Positions 1 to 7,000 of a stretch of 25,606 nt of DNA are shown here, piece by piece (the first letter of the stretch is position 1; every line of letters begins with the position of its first letter). The position numbers were made by a program, and so were the translations under genes. The stretch lies in NCBI GenBank assembly GCA_034399355.1, contig JAXMMT010000041.1, forward strand, positions 1 to 25,606, given 5' to 3'. The DNA comes from UBA2279 sp034399355. Its GTDB lineage: Bacteria; Actinomycetota; Coriobacteriia; Anaerosomatales; Anaerosomataceae. The notes below the pieces were generated by a model. That model was not told the origin of the DNA. It did not search any database and worked only from the letters and a program-made list of their open reading frames with translations.

Positions 1-141
1 GATTCGGCTCATACAGCGGCGCGCCTACGGCTTCCACGACCCTTTCGCGCTGATAGCGCTCGCCCAGCTCACCCTCTCCGGACTCTGCCCCCCGCTACCC
101 GGAAGAGGTCAGGTGTGACCCACACATGTGTCACAAGACCC
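1..141 (+). mobile_element. Right end of an ISL3-family insertion sequence (truncated by window start)
   Basis: The first 118 bases encode the tail of an ISL3-type transposase. After its stop there are about 23 bases before recognisable coding sequence of a CPBP protease resumes at 143. The putative end contains the perfect palindrome ACACATGTGT (122-131). The boundary near 141 is inferred from where the host gene restarts, because the left end and target duplication are outside the window. ISL3 elements usually make 8-bp target duplications, which could not be checked here. Confidence 0.6.
2..118 (+). CDS. ISL3-family transposase, C-terminal fragment
   Basis: Frame 2 is open from the window edge to the TGA at 116-118 and encodes about 38 residues. 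The stretch RRAYGFHDPFALIALAQLTL, followed by a SGLCPPLPGR-like tail, matches from memory the conserved C-terminus of ISL3 (IS204/IS1001/IS1165) DDE transposases. There an RRAxGF motif follows the last catalytic region. The catalytic DDE residues lie upstream, outside the window, so activity cannot be judged. Cargo genes and tRNA-Ser fragments follow it, so it sits at the edge of a mobile region. Confidence 0.65.
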   Translation: MRLIQRRAYGFHDPFALIALAQLTLSGLCPPLPGRGQV

Positions 142-142
142 A

Positions 143-562
143 GAATTCGGCTGGCGCGGGTATGCCCAGGAGCCCCTACAAGACAGGATCGGCGTCATAC
201 CGGCGAGCCTGGTCATCGGTGTGATCTGGGGCGTGTGGCACCTGCCGCTGTGGTTCATGGAGGGCGACCTGCACAGCTCATATTCGTTCTTCGCGTTCGT
301 ACTGATGACCACCAGCATCTCAGTGGTCTATGCCTGGCTGTACAACTCAAGTGGCAAGAAGCTTATCCCCGTGATGTTCTTCCATGCCATGAGCAATACC
401 GCTGCGCCACTTCTGCCCTTTTTGCATGGAATAGAGGGAAGACCAGAGAGTGCGTACTGGGTCTACGCTGCAGTGAACGTGATCTTCGGGGCAGTCTTTG
501 CCTACTTGATCGTCAGAGGATCAAGGGCATCACAGGATGCGCCCCATGCGTTTGGATCGTAG
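143..562 (+). pseudogene. CPBP/CAAX-type intramembrane protease, 5'-truncated by IS insertion
   Basis: About 139 residues remain of a CPBP-family (Abi/Rce1-like) membrane protease. Three family motifs can be seen. The first is a partial EExxxR motif (EFGWRG), where the leading Glu is missing because the reading frame comes from the IS end. The second is a transmembrane segment ending IWGVWHLPLWF. The third is a transmembrane segment carrying FFHAMSN. Hydrophobic stretches suggest three to four membrane helices. A GTG at 128 inside the IS end could start a chimeric ORF, but the N-terminal helices and the first catalytic Glu are gone, so the protein is probably inactive. The family processes prenylated proteins or bacteriocin-related substrates; the original substrate cannot be inferred. 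Confidence 0.75.
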
Positions 563-707
563 ACAGCACCGTGTCGCCCACCGACGTTCCACAGGTCGTG
601 GCTCTGGCTTCGCAGGGGGAGGCGTGACTGAGGAGCCCAGCGAGCGCACCGTCATATCAGCGTCCGTTCGGCGTCACGTGCAGAGAGTTCCTCGTTAGGG
701 ACCGGGC
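563..707. other. Intergenic stretch without recognisable gene
   Basis: Between the protease pseudogene stop and the first tRNA-Ser fragment I see no coding sequence with a ribosome binding site and no clear hairpin. It probably belongs to the decayed end of an earlier insertion. Confidence 0.4.
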
Positions 708-791
708 GTGAATCCCGACCGATCATCCCCCTCGAAAACCGTTTAGCGGGTATCCCCCGTTACGAGGGTTCGAATCCCTCCCTCTCCGCCA
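708..791 (+). repeat. tRNA-Ser 3'-fragment, copy 1 (attachment-site relic)
   Basis: The segment runs from the anticodon loop (CTCGAAA, anticodon CGA) through a long variable arm (GCGGG...CCCGT) and the T arm (GAGGG-TTCGAAT-CCCTC) to the acceptor 3' strand CCTCTCC, discriminator G and CCA. The long variable arm and CGA anticodon identify tRNA-Ser. No 5' half precedes it, so it is not a working tRNA. It matches copy 2 (2045-2128) without gaps at 79 of 84 positions, including about 30 bases upstream of the tRNA-like part. A tRNA 3' end is the classic target of tyrosine integrases; none is encoded here. Confidence 0.85.
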
Positions 792-804
792 GAAGGAAGT
801 GACG

Positions 805-829
805 AAAGGCCGCCGATGAGGCGGTCTTT
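805..829 (+). terminator. Intrinsic terminator-like hairpin after tRNA fragment 1
   Basis: AAAGGCCGCC (805-814) pairs with GGCGGTCTTT (820-829) around a five-base loop, with one G-U pair. It is A-rich on the left and T-rich on the right, so it could work in both directions. Its place 14 bases after the CCA fits the original terminator of the tRNA-Ser gene. Confidence 0.6.
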
Positions 830-868
830 CTGCGTGCGGGGAGCGCTTTACGCAAGGTCGGTGTCTGG

Positions 869-950
869 ACAGGTATTAACCTGTTGACGGCCCTACAGAT
901 GACAGGCTATAGTCTGTGAAACAGTGCATCAATGACAGGGAGAAACCTGT
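869..950. promoter_or_regulatory. Triple palindromic operator, 33-bp spacing
   Basis: Three 16-base palindromes begin at 869, 902 and 935: ACAGGTATTAACCTGT, ACAGGCTATAGTCTGT and ACAGGGAGAAACCTGT. The consensus is ACAGG-N6-CCTGT. Successive copies are exactly 33 bases apart, about three helical turns, so bound dimers would sit on one face of the DNA. The first abuts the -35 box, the second covers the -10 box, and the third covers the ribosome binding site and start codon. Autorepression by the HTH protein encoded next is the natural inference. Confidence 0.7.
884..913 (+). promoter_or_regulatory. Promoter of the HTH/Fic pair
   Basis: A -35 box TTGACG (884-889) and a -10 box TATAGT (908-913) are separated by 18 bases. 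A start about 7 bases downstream of the -10 box falls before the GTG at 949 but after the alternative GTG at 916, which supports 949 as the translation start. Both boxes touch or lie within palindromes of the triple operator. Confidence 0.7.
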
Positions 951-1419
951 GAAGAGGAGCGAACAAGCGAGTCGCGCCCGTGAAGTGCTCGATCGTCGAC
1001 TAGGACAACTGCCCGCGGTCACTCAGTTTGCGCCTCCCCGTGCTGGCTGGATCCGTGCCATTCGCGATGCCCTCGGCATGTCCGCGGCGGAGCTGGGACG
1101 ACGGATGGGTATTAGTGGCGCCACGGTCGGCGAGCTTGAGGCCAATGAGCGTGAAGGTGGCATTCGATTGTCGACTCTCGGACGCGCAGCCGAAGCCATG
1201 GATTGCACGCTGGTTTACGCGCTTGTTCCGCGAGACAGCTTGCAGCAGACCGTGCTGCGACGGGCTGAGGAGATCCTCAGCGAGCACGAGAGACACGCGG
1301 AGCAGACTATGCGTCTTGAGGCGCAGGAGTCGCAGTCCTCATGGGCGTCTCGCCAAAGGCAACTGGACGAGATCATTCAGTCCCGGAATCTCTGGGCGCG
1401 CAGCTGGGGGGAGCGGTGA
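949..1419 (+). CDS. HTH (XRE-type) regulator, mobile mystery protein A family
   Basis: The product has 156 residues. The region around residues 30-95 reads GWIRAIRDALGMSAAELGRR, then ISGATVGELE and TLGRAAEAMDCTLVYALVPR. That order is typical of the mobile mystery protein A family (TIGR02612): a Cro/C1-type helix-turn-helix with a GWIRAIRxALGM entry and a xLVYALVPR exit. The C-terminal third is charged and helical. GTG 949 is chosen because AGGGAGA (937-943) precedes it at a good distance and the predicted transcript begins after GTG 916. The stop overlaps the start of the Fic gene, so the two are translationally coupled. The likely job is DNA-binding antitoxin or autorepressor acting on the three palindromes upstream. 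The name reflects association with mobile DNA; the biochemical role is not established. Confidence 0.85.
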   Translation: MKRSEQASRAREVLDRRLGQLPAVTQFAPPRAGWIRAIRDALGMSAAELGRRMGISGATVGELEANEREGGIRLSTLGRAAEAMDCTLVYALVPRDSLQQTVLRRAEEILSEHERHAEQTMRLEAQESQSSWASRQRQLDEIIQSRNLWARSWGER

Positions 1420-2027
1420 TCGGTCCCTCCGACCTGTTCGCCGGGCCTGAGGGGTCAACGCCGCTCGGTCCTGATGAGATTACCGGTCTGATCCCCACTT
1501 GGGTTGCCACTCACGGTGATCTCGACATGGCCGAGCGAGACAACGTGACGGAAGCGATGATCTGGGCTTTCCGACAGAAGTGGACGGTGGACTCACTTCT
1601 GTCGGATGAGTCGATGTATCTGCTGCATCGCCGGATGTTCAGTGATGTTTGGACGTGGGCGGGGACCCGAAGACAGCGTGAAACCAGCATTGGCGTTGCG
1701 CCAAGTCAGATCGCCATTCAACTTCGCGATCTACTGAAGGACGTGCGGACTCAAGTCGCGACCGAGGAGCTTCCATGGTCACCTGATGAGATCGCGGTCA
1801 GGCTTCATCACAGGCTCGTCGTGATCCACTCATTTCCCAAGGGGAACGGGAGGCATGCGCGACTCGTGGCGGACCTGTTGGTAGTGATGCTCGGCAAGCC
1901 GCGCTTCACTTGGGGTGGAGGGTACCTGACGGGTGCCGACGAGGCGAGGAATGCCTACCTCGATGCGCTCCGTACGGCCGATGCCCTGTGGGAGTATGGG
2001 CCGCTGATCTCCTTCGCGCGTTCCTGA
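1416..2027 (+). CDS. Fic-domain protein, mobile mystery protein B family
   Basis: The product has 203 residues. The Fic signature is HSFPKGNGRHAR (residues 138-149), compared with the usual HxFx(D/E)GNGRxxR. It keeps the catalytic His138, the GNGR phosphate-binding turn and Arg149, but Lys142 replaces the acidic residue that normally binds magnesium. An upstream helix pair, including MFSDVWTWAGTRR, is typical of mobile mystery protein B (TIGR02613). I see no (S/T)xxxE(G/N) inhibitory-helix motif in this protein or its partner. Fic proteins usually transfer AMP or another phosphate-containing group to a target protein. The start is GTG 1416, overlapping the regulator's TGA as GTGA, after the ribosome binding site GGGGGGAG (1406-1413). 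An upstream in-frame ATG at 1341 lies deep inside the regulator gene and is not favoured. The pair resembles a toxin-antitoxin module; the target is unknown. Confidence 0.85.
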   Translation: MIGPSDLFAGPEGSTPLGPDEITGLIPTWVATHGDLDMAERDNVTEAMIWAFRQKWTVDSLLSDESMYLLHRRMFSDVWTWAGTRRQRETSIGVAPSQIAIQLRDLLKDVRTQVATEELPWSPDEIAVRLHHRLVVIHSFPKGNGRHARLVADLLVVMLGKPRFTWGGGYLTGADEARNAYLDALRTADALWEYGPLISFARS

Positions 2028-2044
2028 ATCGTAACTGCGGTAAC

Positions 2045-2128
2045 GTGAATCCGTACCGGTCATCCCGCTCGAAAACCGTTTAGCGGGTATCCCCCGTTAC
2101 GAGGGTTCGAATCCCTTCCTCTCCGCCA
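2045..2128 (+). repeat. tRNA-Ser 3'-fragment, copy 2 (attachment-site relic)
   Basis: This is the same tRNA-Ser(CGA) 3' part as copy 1, from the anticodon loop to CCA at 2126-2128. There is one change in the T-arm/acceptor region (CCCTT for CCCTC). It begins 17 bases after the Fic stop codon. The left flank is shared with copy 1. The right flank (2129-2143) is shared with copy 3 at 13 of 15 bases. Copy 2 therefore joins features of the other two, as expected for the junction between two inserted units. Confidence 0.85.
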
Positions 2129-2141
2129 TGAGCGAGGAAAA

Positions 2142-2179
2142 CGTGGTCCCGACAGCCTGAGAAGGGAGTCGGGACCACG
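2142..2179 (-). terminator. Strong hairpin terminator of the subtilase gene
   Basis: CGTGGTCCCGAC (2142-2153) pairs perfectly over 12 bases with GTCGGGACCACG (2168-2179), with a 14-base loop. Read on the minus strand it is followed by TTTTCC, so it is a good intrinsic terminator for the protease gene ending at 2221. On the plus strand the T tract is poor. Confidence 0.7.
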
Positions 2180-2220
2180 GTCTTCAGGAGGCGTCTTTAA
2201 AGCATCAGGCCCGGATCCTC

Positions 2221-3402
2221 CTACTGCACGATCGCGAGATCCGCCCGCACGAGTCCGTACCCGAAGCCAGGATCACGGCCTGCGATGCCAAGGTCCTCGG
2301 CCTTTGCGCGCAGGCGTGCGCGCACCTCGGCCGGATCCCACTTGCGGTCTCCGTCGTCTTCCGACTCATCGATCGGGCGCGTGAGGACCAGTGCAGCAGC
2401 GCCGGTGACATGCGGCGAGGCCATGGATGTGCCGGACAGGGTGGCATAGCCGCCGTTCTTGTATGTCGAGTAGATGTTAGAGCCGGGCGCCGACAGCTCG
2501 ACCTCCGGTCCGGTGCACGTGAAGTATGCGAGAGTATCCGTCTGTGTGGTTGCGCCCACTGCGATGACCTCTGGGAACGCAGCCGGGTAGTTCACGGCCG
2601 AATCGTTCCCATCGTTGCCGGCAGCCGCCACGACCACCACTCCACTCTCATACAGTGAGTTCACCGCGTCATGGAACGATTGGAGGTAGACGCCGGTACC
2701 AAGGCTCATGTTGACGACATCCATCTCGGCACTCTGGCACCAGTCGAGACCCTCGATGATGTCCGAGATATAGCCGGAGCCCTTCCGGTTAAGCACTTTG
2801 ACGGCGTACAGATCGATGTCCGGGCCGACACCGACGACGCCGATCGAGTTGTCCAGGGCCGCCACGATGCCCGCTACGTGCGTGCCGTGTCCGTTGTCGT
2901 CCGTGTACTTCCTGGTGTAGTTCACTGCACTCATCCCGCCCATGACGTTCGCAGCGAGATCCGGATGCGTCGTGTCGATGCCGGTGTCGACGATGGCGAC
3001 CTTCACGGGGTCACCGGTAGTGATTGCCCAAGCCTCGTCGGCGTTGATGCGGTCGATGCCCCAAGGGAGACTCTGGGTCGGAGAGATCTTGGGTGGCTTG
3101 ACGCTCGCATAGGCGCGAACGTCCGATTCGACGTACCTCACTCCGGCCAGGCGAGCGACGGCTCTCTGGGAGGCTCTGCTCGGCAGCCAGAAGACCGCGC
3201 CGTTGACGAGCGGAAGATCCTTCACCTTTACTGCGCCAGGCGCTGCTATCTGCACCAGGGCGGACGCCCTCACGCCCTCGTCGAACACGACGATGGTTCG
3301 CACGGGAGCATCGCCAGCCGAGAGACCGGCTGCCGGAAGAGCCGTGACGAGGACAAACACGAGCACGGAAAGCAGCGCGATTCTCGTGCGGTCTCCGGCC
3401 AT
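2221..3402 (-). CDS. Secreted subtilisin-like serine protease (peptidase S8)
   Basis: The precursor has 393 residues. A signal peptide (residues 1-30, RTR then a hydrophobic core ending PAAGLSAG) is followed by an I9-type propeptide (about 33-105). The S8 catalytic domain then runs almost to the end. The triad is Asp139 (VAIVDTGID), His172 (NGHGTHVAG) and Ser326 (SGTSMASPH), with oxyanion Asn263 (AAAGND). The protein should be exported, remove its own propeptide, and act outside the cell. ATG 3402 is chosen because GGAGGAGGG precedes it and it opens a proper signal peptide; the longer reading frame upstream has no such signal. There is no C-terminal anchor, so it is probably released. It lies alone between tRNA-Ser fragments 2 and 3 and points away from the CWB2 gene. 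Substrate unknown; maturation of surface proteins or nutrition are both possible. Confidence 0.92.
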   Translation of the reverse strand: MAGDRTRIALLSVLVFVLVTALPAAGLSAGDAPVRTIVVFDEGVRASALVQIAAPGAVKVKDLPLVNGAVFWLPSRASQRAVARLAGVRYVESDVRAYASVKPPKISPTQSLPWGIDRINADEAWAITTGDPVKVAIVDTGIDTTHPDLAANVMGGMSAVNYTRKYTDDNGHGTHVAGIVAALDNSIGVVGVGPDIDLYAVKVLNRKGSGYISDIIEGLDWCQSAEMDVVNMSLGTGVYLQSFHDAVNSLYESGVVVVAAAGNDGNDSAVNYPAAFPEVIAVGATTQTDTLAYFTCTGPEVELSAPGSNIYSTYKNGGYATLSGTSMASPHVTGAAALVLTRPIDESEDDGDRKWDPAEVRARLRAKAEDLGIAGRDPGFGYGLVRADLAIVQ

Positions 3403-3603
3403 AGCAAACACCCTCCTCCGAACAAGGTTACAGTTATGCGGAGACGGTAGGCTGACCCTGCAGGCTGCGTTCTCCGCGACGTGCACTGTGAGATTACCCG
3501 CAATTGCCTGTCCGAAGCGAATCACGTGGGATGAAGTGCACGGCACGTGCGCGACGAGGGGCTCGCAGCGGCAGGTAGTGAGTGGCAATCAGAAGTGCGG
3601 ACA
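3403..3603. other. Upstream region of the subtilase gene
   Basis: About 200 bases lie between the protease start and tRNA fragment 3. Apart from the minus-strand ribosome binding site near 3411-3419, I could not find a convincing -35/-10 pair or a gene. The protease promoter must lie here or in the flanking repeat. Confidence 0.4.
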
Positions 3604-3647
3604 GGGTATACCCCGTTACGAGAGTTCGAATCCCTCCCTCTCCGCCA
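3604..3647 (+). repeat. tRNA-Ser 3'-fragment, copy 3 (shorter)
   Basis: Only 44 bases remain, from the variable arm (GGGTATACCCCGTTAC) through the T arm to CCTCTCCGCCA. It matches copy 1 at 42 of 44 positions. A change in the T stem (GAGAG against CCCTC) introduces a mispair. The right flank (3648-3662) resembles that of copy 2, and GAAAACGC/GTGTTTTC just beyond can form a small hairpin. Confidence 0.8.
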
Positions 3648-3819
3648 CGAGCAAGGAAAACGCAGTTCCAGTGTTTTCGAGAGAGATAGGTTGGGATCGC
3701 GTCGTTTTAGGGAAGGCAGACAGAGAGTTCACCATGCCGATTAACAGCGAGAAGCCCATCACAAAGGGGGTCGCCGGTCACACCAACCGTACCGATGAAC
3801 ATTTTGTGTCACCAAATTG

Positions 3820-3847
3820 TTGCAATACTGCAGGTAACTCGTATAAA
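3820..3847 (+). promoter_or_regulatory. Probable promoter of the CWB2 surface-protein gene
   Basis: TTGCAA (3820-3825) and TATAAA (3842-3847) are spaced 16 bases apart. The surrounding sequence is unusually AT-rich for this window. Use of this promoter would give a 5' leader of roughly 215 bases before the TTG start at 4069. Confidence 0.45.
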
Positions 3848-3911
3848 GTTGCGCGTGGAGCAGAAATTTCTAGCTGCCGTAGTGCGGAGGGCCATAGGCT
3901 TTTCTGCACTT

Positions 3912-4036
3912 CGGTTGCTCTCGGTAACCGTGATACAGGCATCAGGGGGTGGTGATTCTCCAAGGTAGTGTCACTGAGGGGACACAGGCGCCAAACCGGC
4001 GCTACCCGTAGATAGACCTCGCGTGGATCACGCGAG
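3912..4036 (+). promoter_or_regulatory. Structured 5' leader of the CWB2 surface-protein gene
   Basis: Several stable stems can be drawn. One is a seven-pair hairpin at 3912-3930. Next is a compact three-way junction at 3964-4006: outer GGTA/TACC, hairpin GTGTC/GACAC at 3968-3985, and hairpin GCGCC/GGCGC at 3988-4002. Last is a perfect eight-pair hairpin CTCGCGTG/CACGCGAG at 4018-4036. The last stem ends 17 bases before the AAAGGAG ribosome binding site at 4054-4060. I compared it with remembered c-di-GMP, cobalamin, TPP and ydaO riboswitch cores and found no match. It may be a riboswitch, a protein-binding leader, or an mRNA-stabilising structure. Confidence 0.45.
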
Positions 4037-4068
4037 TCTCGAGATGGAACGTGAAAGGAGTGACGCAC

Positions 4069-7000
4069 TTGAAGTCAGTAATTCGAATGCGCTGGTCAAA
4101 GAAGACAGTGGCGCTAGTCGCTGTCGCCGCACTATTCGTGCTTGTGGGCGGCGCCCTAGTGGCGACTGCTGCTACCGCGCCCACCGCCCTCACTGCGACG
4201 GATACGGGGCTGAGCTATCGGGTCAGGTTGGTGTGGGACGGTACGGGAGTCCTCGACACCGACGTGACGATTCAGCAGAAGGAGGTTACTGCGTCAAACT
4301 GGACGACAGTAACATCGACGGTGACAACGCTTTCGCCATACATTTACGCCGAGACCAACACCTCTGGTGAATGCACGGTTACCGGCTTGACCAACACTGT
4401 GGAGTATTTCTTCCGCATCAAGGCAGCGGGGGCAGCCGATAGTACCTATATCGATTCGGCCGTCGTCATTCCCACAGATGCCACCGCTCCTAGGGCACCG
4501 GTAATCACGGTTGGGCCCCGCGGCAATCTCAATGACCCCTGGTACAGCACTATTCCCACGTACTCCGTCGCAGCCACGGACACCTCGCCGATTAAGTCGG
4601 TTGAGGTCTCAGTGAACGGGACCAGTACCCCTGTGACTGTGTCAAATAACACGAGTACGACGGTTGGGCTCGCCGGCGGCGTGAACGGGCTGTATGCGCG
4701 CGCCACGGACCACTACGACAACGTTAGTGCCTGGTCTGCGGTGACCACCATCAGCGTTGACACGACTATACCCACGGTCCCCGGCACGCCGGTTCTTACG
4801 TTGTTGCCGGGCCGGGTTATCCGTGCTACATGGGCCGCCTCGACCGATGCTGAGTCGGGCGTCTCAACTTACACGGTGTTCTACTGGCAAAGTGGCGTTG
4901 CTACTGCGACCGTCACGACGGCCGCATCCTCGCTCACTGCCACCTTCGCGGCCTCAGTGGACGCCACGGTCTGCTACGCCAGTGTCTCGGCCACAGATCT
5001 TGCCGGTCGGGGATCGGCAGGGTCAGCGATAACGACTGCCATGGCGGACTCTACCGCTCCGACGGTTGACATCCTGGGTGACAGCGATACGTGGTCCAAG
5101 ACTTCGATGACCGCTACGATCACCGCGACTGACACCAACAGTGGTCTCGCGTCCGCGAAGTACCGCTGGTATCTAAACAGTGTCGGTGCAACGGGAACCT
5201 TCACCACGATCCCGGTGACCGCAGCGACCACGGCGACTGTGACGATGACTGCTCCCGAGGGTATGTACGATCTCGAGGTAGTTGCCGTAGACGTCGCTGG
5301 CAACATCACGACCGACACAGCAAATCCCTATTACAACGATTCGGTGACACCGGTCACGTCGGTCACGACCTCGCCCACCGCGGCTAATGGCGCCAACGGC
5401 TCGTGGACGACGACGCCGACCTTGGTGGTCGCCGTCGCGGACGTGCCGGCTGGCACCGCGTTTACCACCTACGCACGGTGGAATTCGGAAGCAACCGCGA
5501 CCATCCACGCCAGTGACGCTGCGACTACGGCTGTCACGGCACCGGTGGTTCCGTCGGTGAACGGCACGCACACCCTCTACTACTGGTCTCTTGACTCAGC
5601 GACAAACACTGAGACCGTCAAGACTATGGTGTTCGTGGTGAATCTGAACCAGCCGTTGGCAACCATCTCGCTGAGCGGAACCATGTCTGGCCTTTGGTAC
5701 AACGGCACTACCGTTGCAACGGCGAGCATCGCCGCCACCACTAACGGTGGCACGGCGATTGCGAACACCTTCTACAACTACGACGCAGAGTCGACGTGGA
5801 CCACTTACACGGCAGCCTTTGAGCTCCGTGAAGGTGTCCATACGCTCAATGCGTATTCTGTGGATGCCAGTGGTGTCGCAGGCGGTGTCGCGAGTAAGGC
5901 GTACAAGTACGACAAGACCGATCCTGTAGCAGTCAACATCTTGCCGTTGCAGACGGCGATCGCGAACCCGACGCTGACGGTAAGCGTCACGGATTCAGGT
6001 TCAGGTCCCGCATCTGGCTCGATGGCGCTGTCGTTCGAGGCAACCGCCAACCTGGTCGCTACCACCGGCTCGATGTCGTACCAGTTCACTCAGCCCCTGG
6101 TGATGGGCGAGAACCTCGTCAAGGTCACGGTTACCGACGTGGCCGGCAACGTGTCGGATCCCGCCTACCTGACGGTCACGCGTGGTACGTATGTGCCGAC
6201 CACGGAGCTCTCTGGCACGGATCGTTACGACACCGCGATATTGGCGTCGAAGGCCGCTTTTGCGGACGGTAGTGCGCAGACCGTCGTCATCGCTCGCGGC
6301 GACCTGTTCCCCGACGCGCTTGGTGGCTCTGCACTCGCCGGCGCGGTCAATGGTCCGCTGTTGCTGACGCGGACCGCCAGCCTCCCGACCGGCGTCCTGG
6401 CTGAGCTCACGCGTCTGGGTGCCACGAAGGTTTACGTCCTTGGTGGTACAGGTGCCGTGTCCGCAGCTGCCTTCACGGAGCTGGCTAGCTTCAATGCGAC
6501 GCGCATCGCTGGTGTCGATCGCTATGCGACGGCGCTTGCGGTAGCGGAAGAGACCATCGATGTTCTTGGTGTCGACTACACCGGCAAGGCCTTCATGGCT
6601 ACTGGTGCGAACTTCCCGGATGCGCTCGGCGCTGCTCCTATCGCGTATGCGAAGGGGATGCCGATCATCCTTGCGAAGTCGGACGGTACCTACTCGCTTC
6701 CGGACGCTGTCACTACAGTCAAGATCCTCGGTGGGACCGGAGTGCTTCCGGCCACGGTCGAGATCGCGCTTGACACCAAGCTTGACGGTGTTCGTCTCGC
6801 GGGTGTCGACCGCTACGACACGGCAGCCAAGGTTGCCGCGTACGGTGTGAGCTTGGGCATGCAGTGGGATGGCGTTGGTATTGCGACTGGCGCCGATTAT
6901 GCGGACGGCCTCTCGGGTGGCGTGATGCTTGGCGCCAAGAACTCCGTGATGCTGCTCACTCCGTCAACAGCACTCTCGTCCTATACGGCGACCGCCCTGT

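Noticed and set aside
708..791. Functional tRNA-Ser gene
   Set aside because: Only the anticodon loop to CCA is present. No D arm or 5' acceptor strand pairing with CCTCTCC is found upstream in any of the three copies.
869..950. CRISPR-like array (three short repeats at constant 33-bp spacing)
   Set aside because: The repeats are palindromes of 16 bases with variable centres, 17-base gaps, and overlap a promoter and start codon; no cas genes are present.
2671..3450. 259-codon plus-strand frame inside the subtilase gene
   Set aside because: It is complementary to the protease coding strand, which has a full catalytic triad and signal peptide; the plus frame has neither a proper binding site nor motifs.
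3734..3955. 73-codon plus-strand ORF before the CWB2 gene
   Set aside because: No family similarity and no strong ribosome binding site; it overlaps the probable promoter and leader of the CWB2 gene.
3964..4006. c-di-GMP or cobalamin riboswitch
   Set aside because: The conserved CACAGGGCAAACC/GACGCAAAG-type core and the cobalamin box were looked for and are absent, although the three-way junction is suggestive.
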